From Chloroflexota bacterium (GTDB taxonomy: Bacteria > Chloroflexota > Anaerolineae > Anaerolineales > UBA11579): a DNA stretch of 64,000 nucleotides. Where the stretch lies: positions 434,001-498,000 of the forward strand of contig JABFGG010000002.1 of the NCBI GenBank assembly GCA_013112575.1, in the 5' to 3' direction. Positions 1 through 7,857 of this stretch are shown here, piece after piece. A program made the position numbers and the translations under genes. Each line of letters begins with the position of its first letter. Positions within the stretch are counted from its first letter, which is position 1. The notes below the pieces were generated by a model, which was not told where the DNA came from, did no database searches, and saw only the letters and a list, made by a program, of their open reading frames with translations.

Positions 1-1527
1 GATGGTGAATTTGGGGAAGATGAAAAACCAAAGCGCGGGCGTGGGGCACGCATATTTCGGATTCTTCTCTTTGTTTTAGTTATATTGGTGGTAGTCGGTG
101 CGATTGCTGGACTGTTTTTCTTTAGAGAAAGCATTCCTATTTTTAACAGCGCTGCCCCACAGCCTCAAGAGCAAGCTGCAGTGATAGATGAACCAACAGC
201 CACTGCTACCGAGGAGGGTGGTTTACGAGAGTTGCCGCCAACCTGGACACCAACCATTGCCCCGACAGCAACCGAGACTCCCATCCCTCCCCCTACCTTC
301 ACGGCAACACTGCCGCCTACACCGCTGCCACTGGCGCCTCCAATACAGGCAGCTATAGATGACATACGGCAACAGGTGAGTGATATCCGCCAATTGCCAA
401 TTCTTAGTGAGCCTTTTGACAATATCGTCACTCGGGGCCGCGCAGAAGAAATTATCCGAGCTGAATATATCTCTGACCTTGTTGTAAGTGAATTGGAGGA
501 TGAGAAACGCATTTTGGTGGCATTGGGACTTGTTGACCCTGACTATGATCTAGTTGCTTATACAATAAATGGCCGTGCTGGTAATATCGGCGGTTTCTAT
601 ATCCCTGAACGAGATACGATATATGTCATTGGGCAGACATTTGGCGGAATTGAAAAGTGGATCTATTCTCATGAATTCACCCATGCTTTACAAGATCAGA
701 ACTATGATTTGAATAGTTATGGAGTAAACCCTATTTGTGAAGTGGGGACTGATGGTTGCAAGGCTTTTCGAGCTTTGGCTGAAGGAGATGCTAGTTTATT
801 GGCCGAGCAATGGCTAGCACGGTATGCTTCTGGTCAGGATTTGCAGGAAATATTAGCCTATTCCCCACCGCCTGGCTTGATCTTGGAAGAGTTTCCCCCG
901 CCTTACGTTTCACGCGATTTATCCTTCCCGTATATGGAAGGGCGCGATTTTGTTGAAGCTGTCTATGACCAGGGCGGTTGGGAGGCAGTCAATGACGCAT
1001 ACGATGTACCCCCTATCACTACAGAGCAGATTCTACATCCTCAGAAATTCATAGATGGGGAGGAGCCGCTGATTTTGGAGGCTTTTAGTTTGAATAATGT
1101 TTTGGGGGAAGGCTGGCGCGAACTGCGGAATGATGATTTGGGTGAATGGTTGACTTTTTTGATCTTGGGGTATGGCGCAGATGTTAACACCCAAGCACCA
1201 GAAAATGTTGCTCGAGACGCGGCTGCGGGTTGGAATGGAGATCGCCTAGGGGTATATTACAATGACGGCAGCAATGAACTGGTATTAGCGGTGCAATGGT
1301 TCTGGGATTCTCCTACGGAAGCTAATGAATTCTTTGAGCATTTTGAGAATTATCTTGATCAGCGTTTTGATGGTTTCAGTATAGAGGGTCCTTTAGATGG
1401 CTTGTGCTGGGAGACCGAGACTGAGGCAACTTGTATGATAGGTGGGGTTGAAGAGTTGCTCTGGTTGATGGCGCCATCTCTCGAAATGATCGGAGAGATT
1501 TTTGATGAGTTTGACGTTGGATTTTGA
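1..1527 (+). CDS. Membrane-anchored HExxH metallopeptidase-like protein (5' end outside window)
   Basis: The reading frame is open from base 1, so the true start lies upstream; TTG at 85 falls inside the membrane helix and is unlikely to be the start. In order it has a short acidic/basic cytoplasmic stretch, one hydrophobic helix (about codons 20-40), a Pro/Thr-rich linker, then an extracytoplasmic domain. That domain carries HEFTH (bases 670-684), followed by ALQDQ, and later ALAEGDA, which could supply the third zinc ligand. This layout fits a gluzincin-like zinc protease fold. The family name and substrate are not recognised. The hydrolase role is inferred only from HExxH plus the downstream Glu. 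Confidence 0.7.
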   Translation, partial: DGEFGEDEKPKRGRGARIFRILLFVLVILVVVGAIAGLFFFRESIPIFNSAAPQPQEQAAVIDEPTATATEEGGLRELPPTWTPTIAPTATETPIPPPTFTATLPPTPLPLAPPIQAAIDDIRQQVSDIRQLPILSEPFDNIVTRGRAEEIIRAEYISDLVVSELEDEKRILVALGLVDPDYDLVAYTINGRAGNIGGFYIPERDTIYVIGQTFGGIEKWIYSHEFTHALQDQNYDLNSYGVNPICEVGTDGCKAFRALAEGDASLLAEQWLARYASGQDLQEILAYSPPPGLILEEFPPPYVSRDLSFPYMEGRDFVEAVYDQGGWEAVNDAYDVPPITTEQILHPQKFIDGEEPLILEAFSLNNVLGEGWRELRNDDLGEWLTFLILGYGADVNTQAPENVARDAAAGWNGDRLGVYYNDGSNELVLAVQWFWDSPTEANEFFEHFENYLDQRFDGFSIEGPLDGLCWETETEATCMIGGVEELLWLMAPSLEMIGEIFDEFDVGF

Positions 1528-1678
1528 AAGCAACGCTAACAAGTGTGGTCTTAGAGCAGTATGACTTTGGAGCCATTAATTAAACGAATATCCCCTCTCC
1601 GAAAGTAAGCTTTTTCGTCTGTACCAGTTCATTGTATTTTTAATTGTTGGGTAGCCTATTCGAATTACGTCGTTTTAG

Positions 1679-1906
1679 CTATACCGGGGTTACCAAATAA
1701 CTTGGGGCATTCTCTCTTAGGAATTCAGCGCAGTAGGAATCCCCCAGTTTTCCGCTGAATGGTCTTCCTTCTGTAACTATAGCCCATTCTTTTAGGATTT
1801 CCCATCTTTGCTCAGGCGTTTCGTTAAATTTATCAGCTATTGGTTTTAACCAATCATAATAGTTTGCTGCACCTATCCTGCTTGCTAAAGTTTCCGAATC
1901 ATTCAT
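1679..1906 (-). CDS. Small hypothetical protein (75 aa)
   Basis: Short soluble acidic protein with several Trp and Tyr residues; no signal peptide or membrane segment and no family recognised. The start is supported by AGGAG eight bases upstream of the ATG on the minus strand. A TATAAT box lies about 50 bases upstream, inside a segment that is repeated upstream of the next minus-strand gene (2118-2417). The two proteins themselves are unrelated. Function unknown. Confidence 0.55.
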   Translation of the reverse strand: MNDSETLASRIGAANYYDWLKPIADKFNETPEQRWEILKEWAIVTEGRPFSGKLGDSYCAEFLRENAPSYLVTPV

Positions 1907-1950
1907 TGTTAGTATCTCCTAAATAAACGGAGTTAGTGAATGCCTTAACA

Positions 1951-2100
1951 GTCCCAATTATAGCAAGAGGAGGTAGTACAAGCACTAATCATGCTTGGTT
2001 TTGGACATGTGCCATGCTCATGTTTGACTGGATTTTTTTATCCTTGATGCAGGCCAAGCTACATTGCAAACTTTTGTCGGCTCAACAATTGGCGTGGCAT
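1951..2100. repeat. Left copy of imperfect direct repeat (promoter-containing)
   Basis: About 150 bases that align by eye with 2439-2594. Shared blocks are CCAATTATAGC, a TAGTA-AAG-AC block, TTTGA-TGGAT, and CCTTGA-GCAGGCCAAGC-ACAT followed by AAACTTTTG. The copy ends in ATTGGCG; the right copy reaches ATGGCG, the first bases of tRNA-Met. On the minus strand both copies contain TATAAT ahead of a small gene. Identity was judged by eye, not computed. Confidence 0.65.
1957..1962 (-). promoter_or_regulatory. Candidate -10 box (TATAAT) for the 75-aa gene
   Basis: Perfect TATAAT on the minus strand about 50 bases upstream of the ATG at 1906. No convincing -35 hexamer was seen. The same box in the same repeated context precedes the gene at 2118-2417. 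Confidence 0.4.
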
Positions 2101-2117
2101 TTTAGTTTCCCGGCTTT

Positions 2118-2417
2118 TTATCTTTTCTCCTTCAGGGAAGTGTTTTTTTCTTGGATGGCTGCGATCTCCTGATCCAGCGATGCGACTTTATCCTTCGCTA
2201 GAAGATTTCTTTGCGAAATCACCAAAAGTATGACCGCGACCCCTATCAAGGAACCCGTTATCAGGAGTTCTGATGTAGCTAAAAAATAGATGGTGACCAA
2301 AACGAGAACTACGGCTACCCATCGCCCGTCTATTGATCCGACTTTTGTCTTTTTTCGTTCGTCTTGCAAAATATCCAATTCCAGCTCAAGTTCAGCTAAC
2401 AATTTTTCTTTCGCCAT
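2118..2417 (-). CDS. Small coiled-coil/two-TM membrane protein (99 aa)
   Basis: Layout: N-terminal charged helix rich in Glu/Leu (about 1-30), two adjacent hydrophobic helices (about 33-48 and 52-68), then a charged C-terminal helix rich in Lys/Glu. This suggests a hairpin membrane anchor with both ends cytoplasmic and helical. The start is supported by GAAGGA a few bases upstream of the ATG, with a minus-strand TATAAT at 2445-2450. No family or function is recognised. Confidence 0.6.
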   Translation of the reverse strand: MAKEKLLAELELELDILQDERKKTKVGSIDGRWVAVVLVLVTIYFLATSELLITGSLIGVAVILLVISQRNLLAKDKVASLDQEIAAIQEKNTSLKEKR

Positions 2418-2438
2418 TTTATTCCTTCTGTGTTATTA

Positions 2439-2594
2439 GCCCCAATTATAGCGAAACGGGATTAGTATAAGTACATATTTTTGCCTGACTTGTAGATTGG
2501 TTATGCCTAATTTTGATTGGATGTCATCGATACGTCCTTGACGCAGGCCAAGCCACATAGTAAACTTTTGCCCGCTTCACAAATGGCGAGGTAG
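2439..2594. repeat. Right copy of imperfect direct repeat, abutting tRNA-Met
   Basis: Partner of 1951-2100, offset by about 490 bases. Its right end runs into the first bases of the tRNA gene at 2585. A duplication of the region left of the tRNA, followed by divergence, would explain both copies. Confidence 0.65.
2445..2450 (-). promoter_or_regulatory. Candidate -10 box (TATAAT) for the 99-aa gene
   Basis: Perfect TATAAT on the minus strand 27 bases from the ATG at 2417, which leaves room for a short leader containing the GAAGGA ribosome site. It lies in the repeated segment. Confidence 0.45.
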
Positions 2595-2656
2595 CTCAGT
2601 GGTAGAGCAGGGGACTCATAAGCCCTTGGCCGGGAGTTCGACTCTCCCCCTCGCCA
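2585..2656 (+). tRNA. tRNA-Met (anticodon CAT)
   Basis: The cloverleaf can be folded by eye. Acceptor GGCGAGG pairs with CCTCGCC, the D stem is GCTC/GAGC, the anticodon loop is CTCATAA, and the T stem is GGGAG/CTCCC around TTCGACT. The discriminator is A and CCA is not encoded. Position 1-72 is a normal G-C pair, unlike initiator tRNA, so elongator Met is favoured. A CAT anticodon could also be the lysidine-modified tRNA-Ile. The lowest anticodon-stem pair is an A-G mismatch. Confidence 0.93.
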
Positions 2657-2677
2657 CTCTTTTTGATTTTATCAACA

Positions 2678-2698
2678 GCCCAACTATTGGGCTTTTTT
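2678..2698 (+). terminator. Rho-independent terminator after tRNA-Met
   Basis: GCCCAA and TTGGGC form a 6-bp stem with loop CTA, followed directly by six T residues. It ends the tRNA transcript before the dehydrogenase gene. Confidence 0.85.
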
Positions 2699-2773
2699 CA
2701 TGCCTGGTTCCCAGATGGTAAAATCACCTTCCCGACAATAGATATTCAATAAGCTTTGAAAGGACCTGGTTGA

Positions 2774-5194
2774 ATGGCAAGTAAAGCCAAACAAGCCAAA
2801 AAACCCAGTAAAAAAATAAATTTCACGCGTGCCGAAGTCCTAGTTGATTACCGTCTGGCCTATCAGAGCCGCCAGGCCAGCCTGATCGGGCGACGTGAAG
2901 TACTAACAGGCAAGGCCAAATTCGGCATTTTTGGCGATGGCAAAGAAGTTGCCAATATCGCCATGTCCAAGTACTTTCAGCCCGGTGATTGGCGCTCGGG
3001 TTATTACCGCGACCAAACTTTTATGTTCGCCATCGAAGAACATTCCATACAGGAGTACTTTGCCCAACTCTATGCAGATGGGGATGTGGGGCGTGAACCG
3101 GCGACTGCCGGGCGCTCTATGAATGCCCACTTTGCCACCCGCAGCCTTAACTCTGATGGCAGTTGGAAAAATCTGATGGAGATCAAGAACTCCTCGGCAG
3201 ATGTTTCGCCAACTGCTTCACAGATGCCAAGACTAGTTGGGCTTGCGCATGCGTCCAGGTTATACCGAGAGGTCGAAGAACTGAGGGAGTTCAGTGAGTT
3301 TTCGGATAATGGCAATGAAGTCGCCTTTGGAACAATTGGTAACGCCAGCACGGCGGAGGGAATGTTCTGGGAATCGATCAATGCCATTGGTGTATTACAG
3401 GCCCCAGCCGTGATCTCGATTTGGGATGACGGCTATGGTATCTCTGTGCCTAGTGAATATCAATCTATAGGGGACCTGTCGGTTATGCTGAGTGGTTTTG
3501 GACGCACTGATGAAGGTCGGGGCTTTAATTTATTCAGTGTGAGTGCCTGGGATTATGCAGGCTTGATCAAGACCTATCAATCTGCTGTAGACCAGGCGCG
3601 TGAAGACCATATTCCGGCCCTGATCCACGTAAAAGACGTTACCCAGCCACAAGGGCATTCCACTTCGGGGAGCCACGAACGCTATAAGTCTATAGAGCGA
3701 CTGGCCTGGGAAGAGGAATACGATTGTTTGCCCAAGATGCGCGCTTGGATAATGGCTGAGGGCTTTGCTACTGATGAGGAATTGGAAGAGATCGAAACGA
3801 AAGACCGTGTGCTGGTGGAAGGCATTCGCAAGGAAGCCTGGAACGCTTTTCAAGACCCGATCAAGGAAGAGCTCAGCACGGTCGTTGATATGCTGGATGA
3901 GATCGTCTCAACTTCTGCTCAAAGAGAAAGGTTGGCAGCAATTAAAGACCGCATGATGGGTTTGCAAAATCCAGTGCGGCGCGATGTGATGGTTGGTGTG
4001 AGAGAGATTCTTCTGGCATTACGCTATGAAGGTCACCCCAACAAACAAGTGCTGATCGATTGGAAAAAAGAACAGGATTTGTTGAGTGCGGACCGCTACA
4101 ACTCACATTTACTGAGTAGTTCATCTGAAGCTGCGGTAAAAGTTGCTGAAGTCAAGCCGGTCTATGCCGATGACGCTCCAAGGATGAACGGCTTCCAGAT
4201 CCTCCAAAAAGGATTTGATGCTATGTTGGATCGTGATGCGCGTGTGTCCGCATTTGGGGAAGATGTGGGCTTCCTCGGTGGTGTCAATCAGGGCATGGCG
4301 GGTTTGCAAGAAGCATATGGCGGACTGCGTGTAGCCGACACGGGGATTCGAGAGGTGACCATCATGGGGCAGGCTATAGGAATGGCTATGCGCGGATTGC
4401 GACCTATTGCAGAGATACAGTACCTGGACTATGTTTTATACGCTTTGCAAATCATGTCCGATGATCTGGCGACACTGCGCTGGCGTACAAAAGGAGGGCA
4501 AAAAGCTCCGGTCATTATCCGCACGCGCGGGCATCGTCTGGAAGGTATCTGGCATTCGGGTTCATTGATGGCCGGTATCTTGAACCTGGTGCGGGGCATG
4601 TATGTTCTGGTGCCGCGCAACATGGTACAGGCGGTGGGTTTTTACAACACCCTGCTCTTGAGTGATGATCCTGGCATTGTCGTGGAAGTGCTTAATGGTT
4701 ATCGTCTCAAAGAGCGTTTGCCGGATAACTATGCTGAATTCACGGTGCCCCTAGGGGTTCCAAAAGTGCTACGAGAGGGCAGTGATATCACGGTTGTGAC
4801 TTATGGTCCGCTTTGCCGCATTGCCAGCCAGACGGCTGACCTGCTGGAAGAAGTGGGCATTAGTGTGGAATTGATCGATGTGCGGTCATTGTTGCCTTTT
4901 GATATTTTCGGGAGCATCGTCGAATCGCTCAAGAAAACCAACCGCATTCTTTTCCTGGACGAGGACGTGCCAGGTGGCACGACGGCCTACATGATGCAGG
5001 AAGTCATCGAGAAGCAGGGCGGCTATTACTGGCTTGACTCAGAGCCACGCACCATGACTGCCAAGGAGCATCGCCCTGCTTATGGCACAGACGGGGATTA
5101 TTGGTCGAAACCTAATGCCGAGACGATCTTCGAAACAATTTATGAAATGATGCATGAAGTAGACCCTGGCCAGTATCCATTGTTCTACAAATAA
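2774..5194 (+). CDS. 2-oxoacid dehydrogenase E1, fused alpha and beta subunits
   Basis: An 806-residue thiamine-diphosphate enzyme that decarboxylates a 2-oxoacid and passes the acyl group to E2 lipoate. The N-terminal half (about 1-420) is E1-alpha-like, with GNASTAEG followed by WDDGYGIS at the ThDP-Mg site. The C-terminal half (about 465-806) is E1-beta-like, with the GEDVG block and a transketolase C-terminal-type domain. Separate subunits are more usual; the fused form with GNA instead of GDG is familiar from Bacteroidota-type E1 proteins. No E2 or E3 gene is adjacent, so pyruvate versus branched-chain substrate cannot be told. AAGGACC lies upstream of the ATG. Confidence 0.9.
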   Translation: MASKAKQAKKPSKKINFTRAEVLVDYRLAYQSRQASLIGRREVLTGKAKFGIFGDGKEVANIAMSKYFQPGDWRSGYYRDQTFMFAIEEHSIQEYFAQLYADGDVGREPATAGRSMNAHFATRSLNSDGSWKNLMEIKNSSADVSPTASQMPRLVGLAHASRLYREVEELREFSEFSDNGNEVAFGTIGNASTAEGMFWESINAIGVLQAPAVISIWDDGYGISVPSEYQSIGDLSVMLSGFGRTDEGRGFNLFSVSAWDYAGLIKTYQSAVDQAREDHIPALIHVKDVTQPQGHSTSGSHERYKSIERLAWEEEYDCLPKMRAWIMAEGFATDEELEEIETKDRVLVEGIRKEAWNAFQDPIKEELSTVVDMLDEIVSTSAQRERLAAIKDRMMGLQNPVRRDVMVGVREILLALRYEGHPNKQVLIDWKKEQDLLSADRYNSHLLSSSSEAAVKVAEVKPVYADDAPRMNGFQILQKGFDAMLDRDARVSAFGEDVGFLGGVNQGMAGLQEAYGGLRVADTGIREVTIMGQAIGMAMRGLRPIAEIQYLDYVLYALQIMSDDLATLRWRTKGGQKAPVIIRTRGHRLEGIWHSGSLMAGILNLVRGMYVLVPRNMVQAVGFYNTLLLSDDPGIVVEVLNGYRLKERLPDNYAEFTVPLGVPKVLREGSDITVVTYGPLCRIASQTADLLEEVGISVELIDVRSLLPFDIFGSIVESLKKTNRILFLDEDVPGGTTAYMMQEVIEKQGGYYWLDSEPRTMTAKEHRPAYGTDGDYWSKPNAETIFETIYEMMHEVDPGQYPLFYK

Positions 5195-5209
5195 CCAGGG
5201 GAGTTTTGG

Positions 5210-5686
5210 ATGAGACAGTGGCTGGGTCAAATGTTTGTGGGGGGATTGCCGCTTCTGATGGGTGCATTCATCGTGCTGCTGTCCCTCGATATCATCCCCA
5301 GTGACGAATCTGCTTTTCATGCGCCACGCTGGGTAGTGGCTGTGGCCGGGGGCGTTTTTAAGGTGGCTGGGATGGCTGTGATCTGGCAGAATTCATTTAC
5401 TCACTTGCAGGAAACAACTTGGTACCAGACGGTTTCCCACTTGTTGATCGGTGGCATATTCCTGAGCTTTGCTCTAGTATTCAATTGGGTCGCGTTTGGT
5501 CCGGGGGAAAGAGAATTTAGTAGTTCTGTCTCAATTCCATTTATTAGTGTTGAAAACACAGGCTCCAATGCTTCGTCCGGCAGATTTTTCTTTGGTGTAT
5601 TTGCTTTGATGCTCGATATCGGAGTTATCTACGCTTTGTACTTTTACCTGAAGAAACTATGGAATTGGGTAGTTAGTGAAGAGTAA
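5210..5686 (+). CDS. Uncharacterised four-TM membrane protein
   Basis: A 158-residue protein with about four hydrophobic helices (near 8-27, 42-60, 80-100, 125-147) and a Ser-rich loop between helices 3 and 4. It starts 15 bases after the E1 stop, with GGGGAG upstream of the ATG, so it is probably co-transcribed. No family recognised. Confidence 0.75.
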   Translation: MRQWLGQMFVGGLPLLMGAFIVLLSLDIIPSDESAFHAPRWVVAVAGGVFKVAGMAVIWQNSFTHLQETTWYQTVSHLLIGGIFLSFALVFNWVAFGPGEREFSSSVSIPFISVENTGSNASSGRFFFGVFALMLDIGVIYALYFYLKKLWNWVVSEE

Positions 5687-5701
5687 CAAGAGAGATATAC
5701 A

Positions 5702-6913
5702 CTAGGGACCGGAATCAATGCGGCGTTTAGAGAGGGTTTTGCCGAGTAATTCCCAGTAGGTCGCACCAGCTTCAGTATGAGAAGCACTAATCAGCAATTG
5801 AGTACAGGATGGGGGCATAGTGCCTGGGGGTAGCCATGGGGCTGTGGCAGCCAGATATTCAATCAATTCTATAGCTTCTGTATCATTTGTGATTGGCCCG
5901 GCCCACTGAATGTTAGCGGCGCAAGCTTGTGCTCGCGTAATGTCTAATACTGGGTTTTGGATGGCCTCACAACCCAGGTTTTGGCTTGCACATGTAGCCC
6001 CATTTTGAATGCCAATGGCAGTTTGCTGGATGGTCTCATTGGCAAGGAACGGTAGCCCGGCATAAAGTACACATGCCTGAGGAACATCGCCAAGGTTATT
6101 TACGTATTCTTCGATGACCAAAGCTTTTAATTCCTCTGGAGCCCCTGTCCAGTCATAGCGTTCCACACATTCCTGAGTAGAAGCGCTAAAAAACTCACTG
6201 CATAGCCCAGGCGGTACCAACTCCCTTTGGCAGGCAGCCTGGTATGTGTTTCCTTCAAGTTGCAATAGCTTTTCTGCCTCTTCTCGTATGACACATTCTG
6301 TTGGTGTGGCACAATTACTTGAAATAAGAGAAGGGTTGGAAAAACTGCCTTCAGCCCACCAATTGGCCCCCAAGGCCGAGATAAATTCCGCTCTTCCATT
6401 GGAAGAGAACTCTAATGCCAGTTGGTGGCAAGTGGGCGGGCTGGAGTTGACATTGTCCTGATTGGCGTAGATTGTGAAAAAGATCAAATCCCAAATATCC
6501 CATACATCATCAATGCGCGCCGTGTATTCAAGCTCATTTGAACAGGTCTGGAAATCGCTCAAGGTCTCAGTCGTAAGCTGCCCGAATAAGCCACTGCTGC
6601 TGCCAGAGGCTGCTATGAATTGATTGCCTGTCTCGGGCAAAGCTTCCGGCTCGGAATTGCCTCCACCTGATGTGCTATCCAGAGGTACAACAGCGGGTTG
6701 TGGAGCTTCGGGCGTTTGTGTGGCATCAAGTACTGATGCGGTGGGAAGGGCTTGTGGATCGGATGGGATCGGACTAACCAGATTGGAAAGCAGCAAAAGG
6801 ATCAACAATAAGATCAGCCCCGCGACACCAACCATCAATATGGCGCGCAATGCTGTGCGACTGCGTCGTGGGGTTGGCTCAGTTTCATATTGCGTATATT
6901 GGTACTTACTCAT
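5702..6913 (-). CDS. Single-TM, Cys-rich extracytoplasmic protein
   Basis: 403 residues: a short basic N terminus, one long Leu-rich transmembrane helix (about 22-46), a Pro/Gly-rich linker, and a secreted domain with many cysteines spaced through about 125-385. The repeated pattern of a Cys, a short helix and an Ala/Thr-rich segment suggests a disulfide-stabilised helical repeat. It is divergent from the plsY-like gene across only 27 bases. No catalytic motif or family recognised. Confidence 0.75.
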   Translation of the reverse strand: MSKYQYTQYETEPTPRRSRTALRAILMVGVAGLILLLILLLLSNLVSPIPSDPQALPTASVLDATQTPEAPQPAVVPLDSTSGGGNSEPEALPETGNQFIAASGSSSGLFGQLTTETLSDFQTCSNELEYTARIDDVWDIWDLIFFTIYANQDNVNSSPPTCHQLALEFSSNGRAEFISALGANWWAEGSFSNPSLISSNCATPTECVIREEAEKLLQLEGNTYQAACQRELVPPGLCSEFFSASTQECVERYDWTGAPEELKALVIEEYVNNLGDVPQACVLYAGLPFLANETIQQTAIGIQNGATCASQNLGCEAIQNPVLDITRAQACAANIQWAGPITNDTEAIELIEYLAATAPWLPPGTMPPSCTQLLISASHTEAGATYWELLGKTLSKRRIDSGP

Positions 6914-6940
6914 CGGATGGGTATTTTATAATGCTTTCCT
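6914..6940. promoter_or_regulatory. Shared divergent promoter with overlapping -10 boxes
   Basis: The 27-base gap contains TATAAT (6927-6932, plus) and TATAAA on the minus strand (6925-6930). The plus box is 8 bases from the ATG at 6941; the minus box is 11 bases from the ATG at 6913. Neither start has a Shine-Dalgarno sequence, so both mRNAs are probably leaderless or nearly so. Confidence 0.5.
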
Positions 6941-7534
6941 ATGAATGTTACTCTAACTGCTCTTGGATTCATTGTATTTGGATATGCCCTTGGCTCTTTG
7001 CCATTTTCCATTTGGGTGACCAGGCTCTTTATTGGTACAGACGTGCGTGATGGCGGATCGGGACATGCCACGGCCACAAATGCGATTCGGCAGGCAGGCT
7101 GGGTGGCAGGTGTTGTCGTGTTTGTTCTGGATATCGCCAAAGGGTTTTTACCCACTTACCTGGCTTCACAGTATGGTGATGTGGCTTGGGTTGTGCCTCT
7201 GACTGCTGCGTTTGCAGTAGCTGGACACAATTGGCCGGTATGGGCTGGTTTCCGGGGTGGTATGGGGTTGGCCGTTACGGGTGGTTCATTACTGGCAGTT
7301 TACCCTGTTGGCTTTTTTGCAGGTGTAGGCCTGCTCATCGCTCTAGTGCTGATCATCAAGCATGGCGCACGCGCCACCTTTATTGGTGCCTTTCTGTTCG
7401 CGCCATTGATGTGGCTATTAGGCGCGGAGATGCAGGTTGTGTGGCAGACGGCTGCGATAAGCCTTGTTTTGGCGATCCGCTTTGCTACCGATTGGAATCG
7501 AAAATATCGCGAGTTGTGGCTGGATCGAGAATAG
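6941..7534 (+). CDS. plsY: Glycerol-3-phosphate acyltransferase PlsY-like membrane protein
   Basis: A 197-residue multi-TM protein of normal family length. PlsY moves an acyl chain from acyl-phosphate to glycerol-3-phosphate in the inner membrane. Visible motifs are GSLPFSIW, DVRDGGSGHATATNAIR, and AGHNWPVWAGFRGGMG. They align with family motifs GS-PT, GSGN-GATN-R and GH-FP-GGKG. Asn to His in the second motif and Lys to Met in the third are departures from the usual pattern, so activity or substrate may differ. The start is probably leaderless. Confidence 0.85.
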   Translation: MNVTLTALGFIVFGYALGSLPFSIWVTRLFIGTDVRDGGSGHATATNAIRQAGWVAGVVVFVLDIAKGFLPTYLASQYGDVAWVVPLTAAFAVAGHNWPVWAGFRGGMGLAVTGGSLLAVYPVGFFAGVGLLIALVLIIKHGARATFIGAFLFAPLMWLLGAEMQVVWQTAAISLVLAIRFATDWNRKYRELWLDRE

Positions 7535-7562
7535 AAAAAGCCAACACCGATTAGTGCTGGCT
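7535..7562 (-). terminator. Terminator hairpin of tatA
   Basis: On the minus strand AGCCAGCAC and GTGTTGGCT form a 9-bp stem with one mismatch and a 6-base loop, followed by TTTTT. It lies between the convergent plsY and tatA genes. Confidence 0.7.
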
Positions 7563-7591
7563 TCCAACTACTTCTTAGGGAAAAAGATTAA

Positions 7592-7777
7592 TTAAGCTTC
7601 TTCACTCTTCTCTTCTGAATCTTCCTCGGCTTCTTTTTCATCATCATCGCCTTGTAACCCTTCACGGAAAGCGCGAATACCGCTGCCCATTTCGCCAGCG
7701 ATGCGGCTGATACGTCCAACGCCAAAAATTAGCAATACAACAATCAGTATGATGATTAGTTCAGGGCCACCAGGCAT
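7592..7777 (-). CDS. tatA: Twin-arginine translocase subunit TatA/E
   Basis: A 61-residue protein with one N-terminal helix, an FGVGRISR hinge and an amphipathic helix ending in an acidic tail. This is the TatA/E pattern; the subunit forms the pore for folded Tat substrates with TatC. Glu before the helix (PGGPEL) fits the family. TAGGAG precedes the ATG. No tatC or tatB is nearby, so it is encoded separately from the receptor. Confidence 0.9.
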   Translation of the reverse strand: MPGGPELIIILIVVLLIFGVGRISRIAGEMGSGIRAFREGLQGDDDEKEAEEDSEEKSEEA

Positions 7778-7857
7778 GGCTTACTCCTACTCGTAATTTA
7801 AAAGTGTATACCCTTTGATTCTACCCTATGTTGCAATTCAGCGATGTAAAAAGCGTG

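Noticed and set aside
1936..2172. Plus-strand 78-residue frame
   Set aside because: It covers the repeated promoter segment and the end of the minus-strand 99-aa gene, has no ribosome site and an unlikely residue mix.
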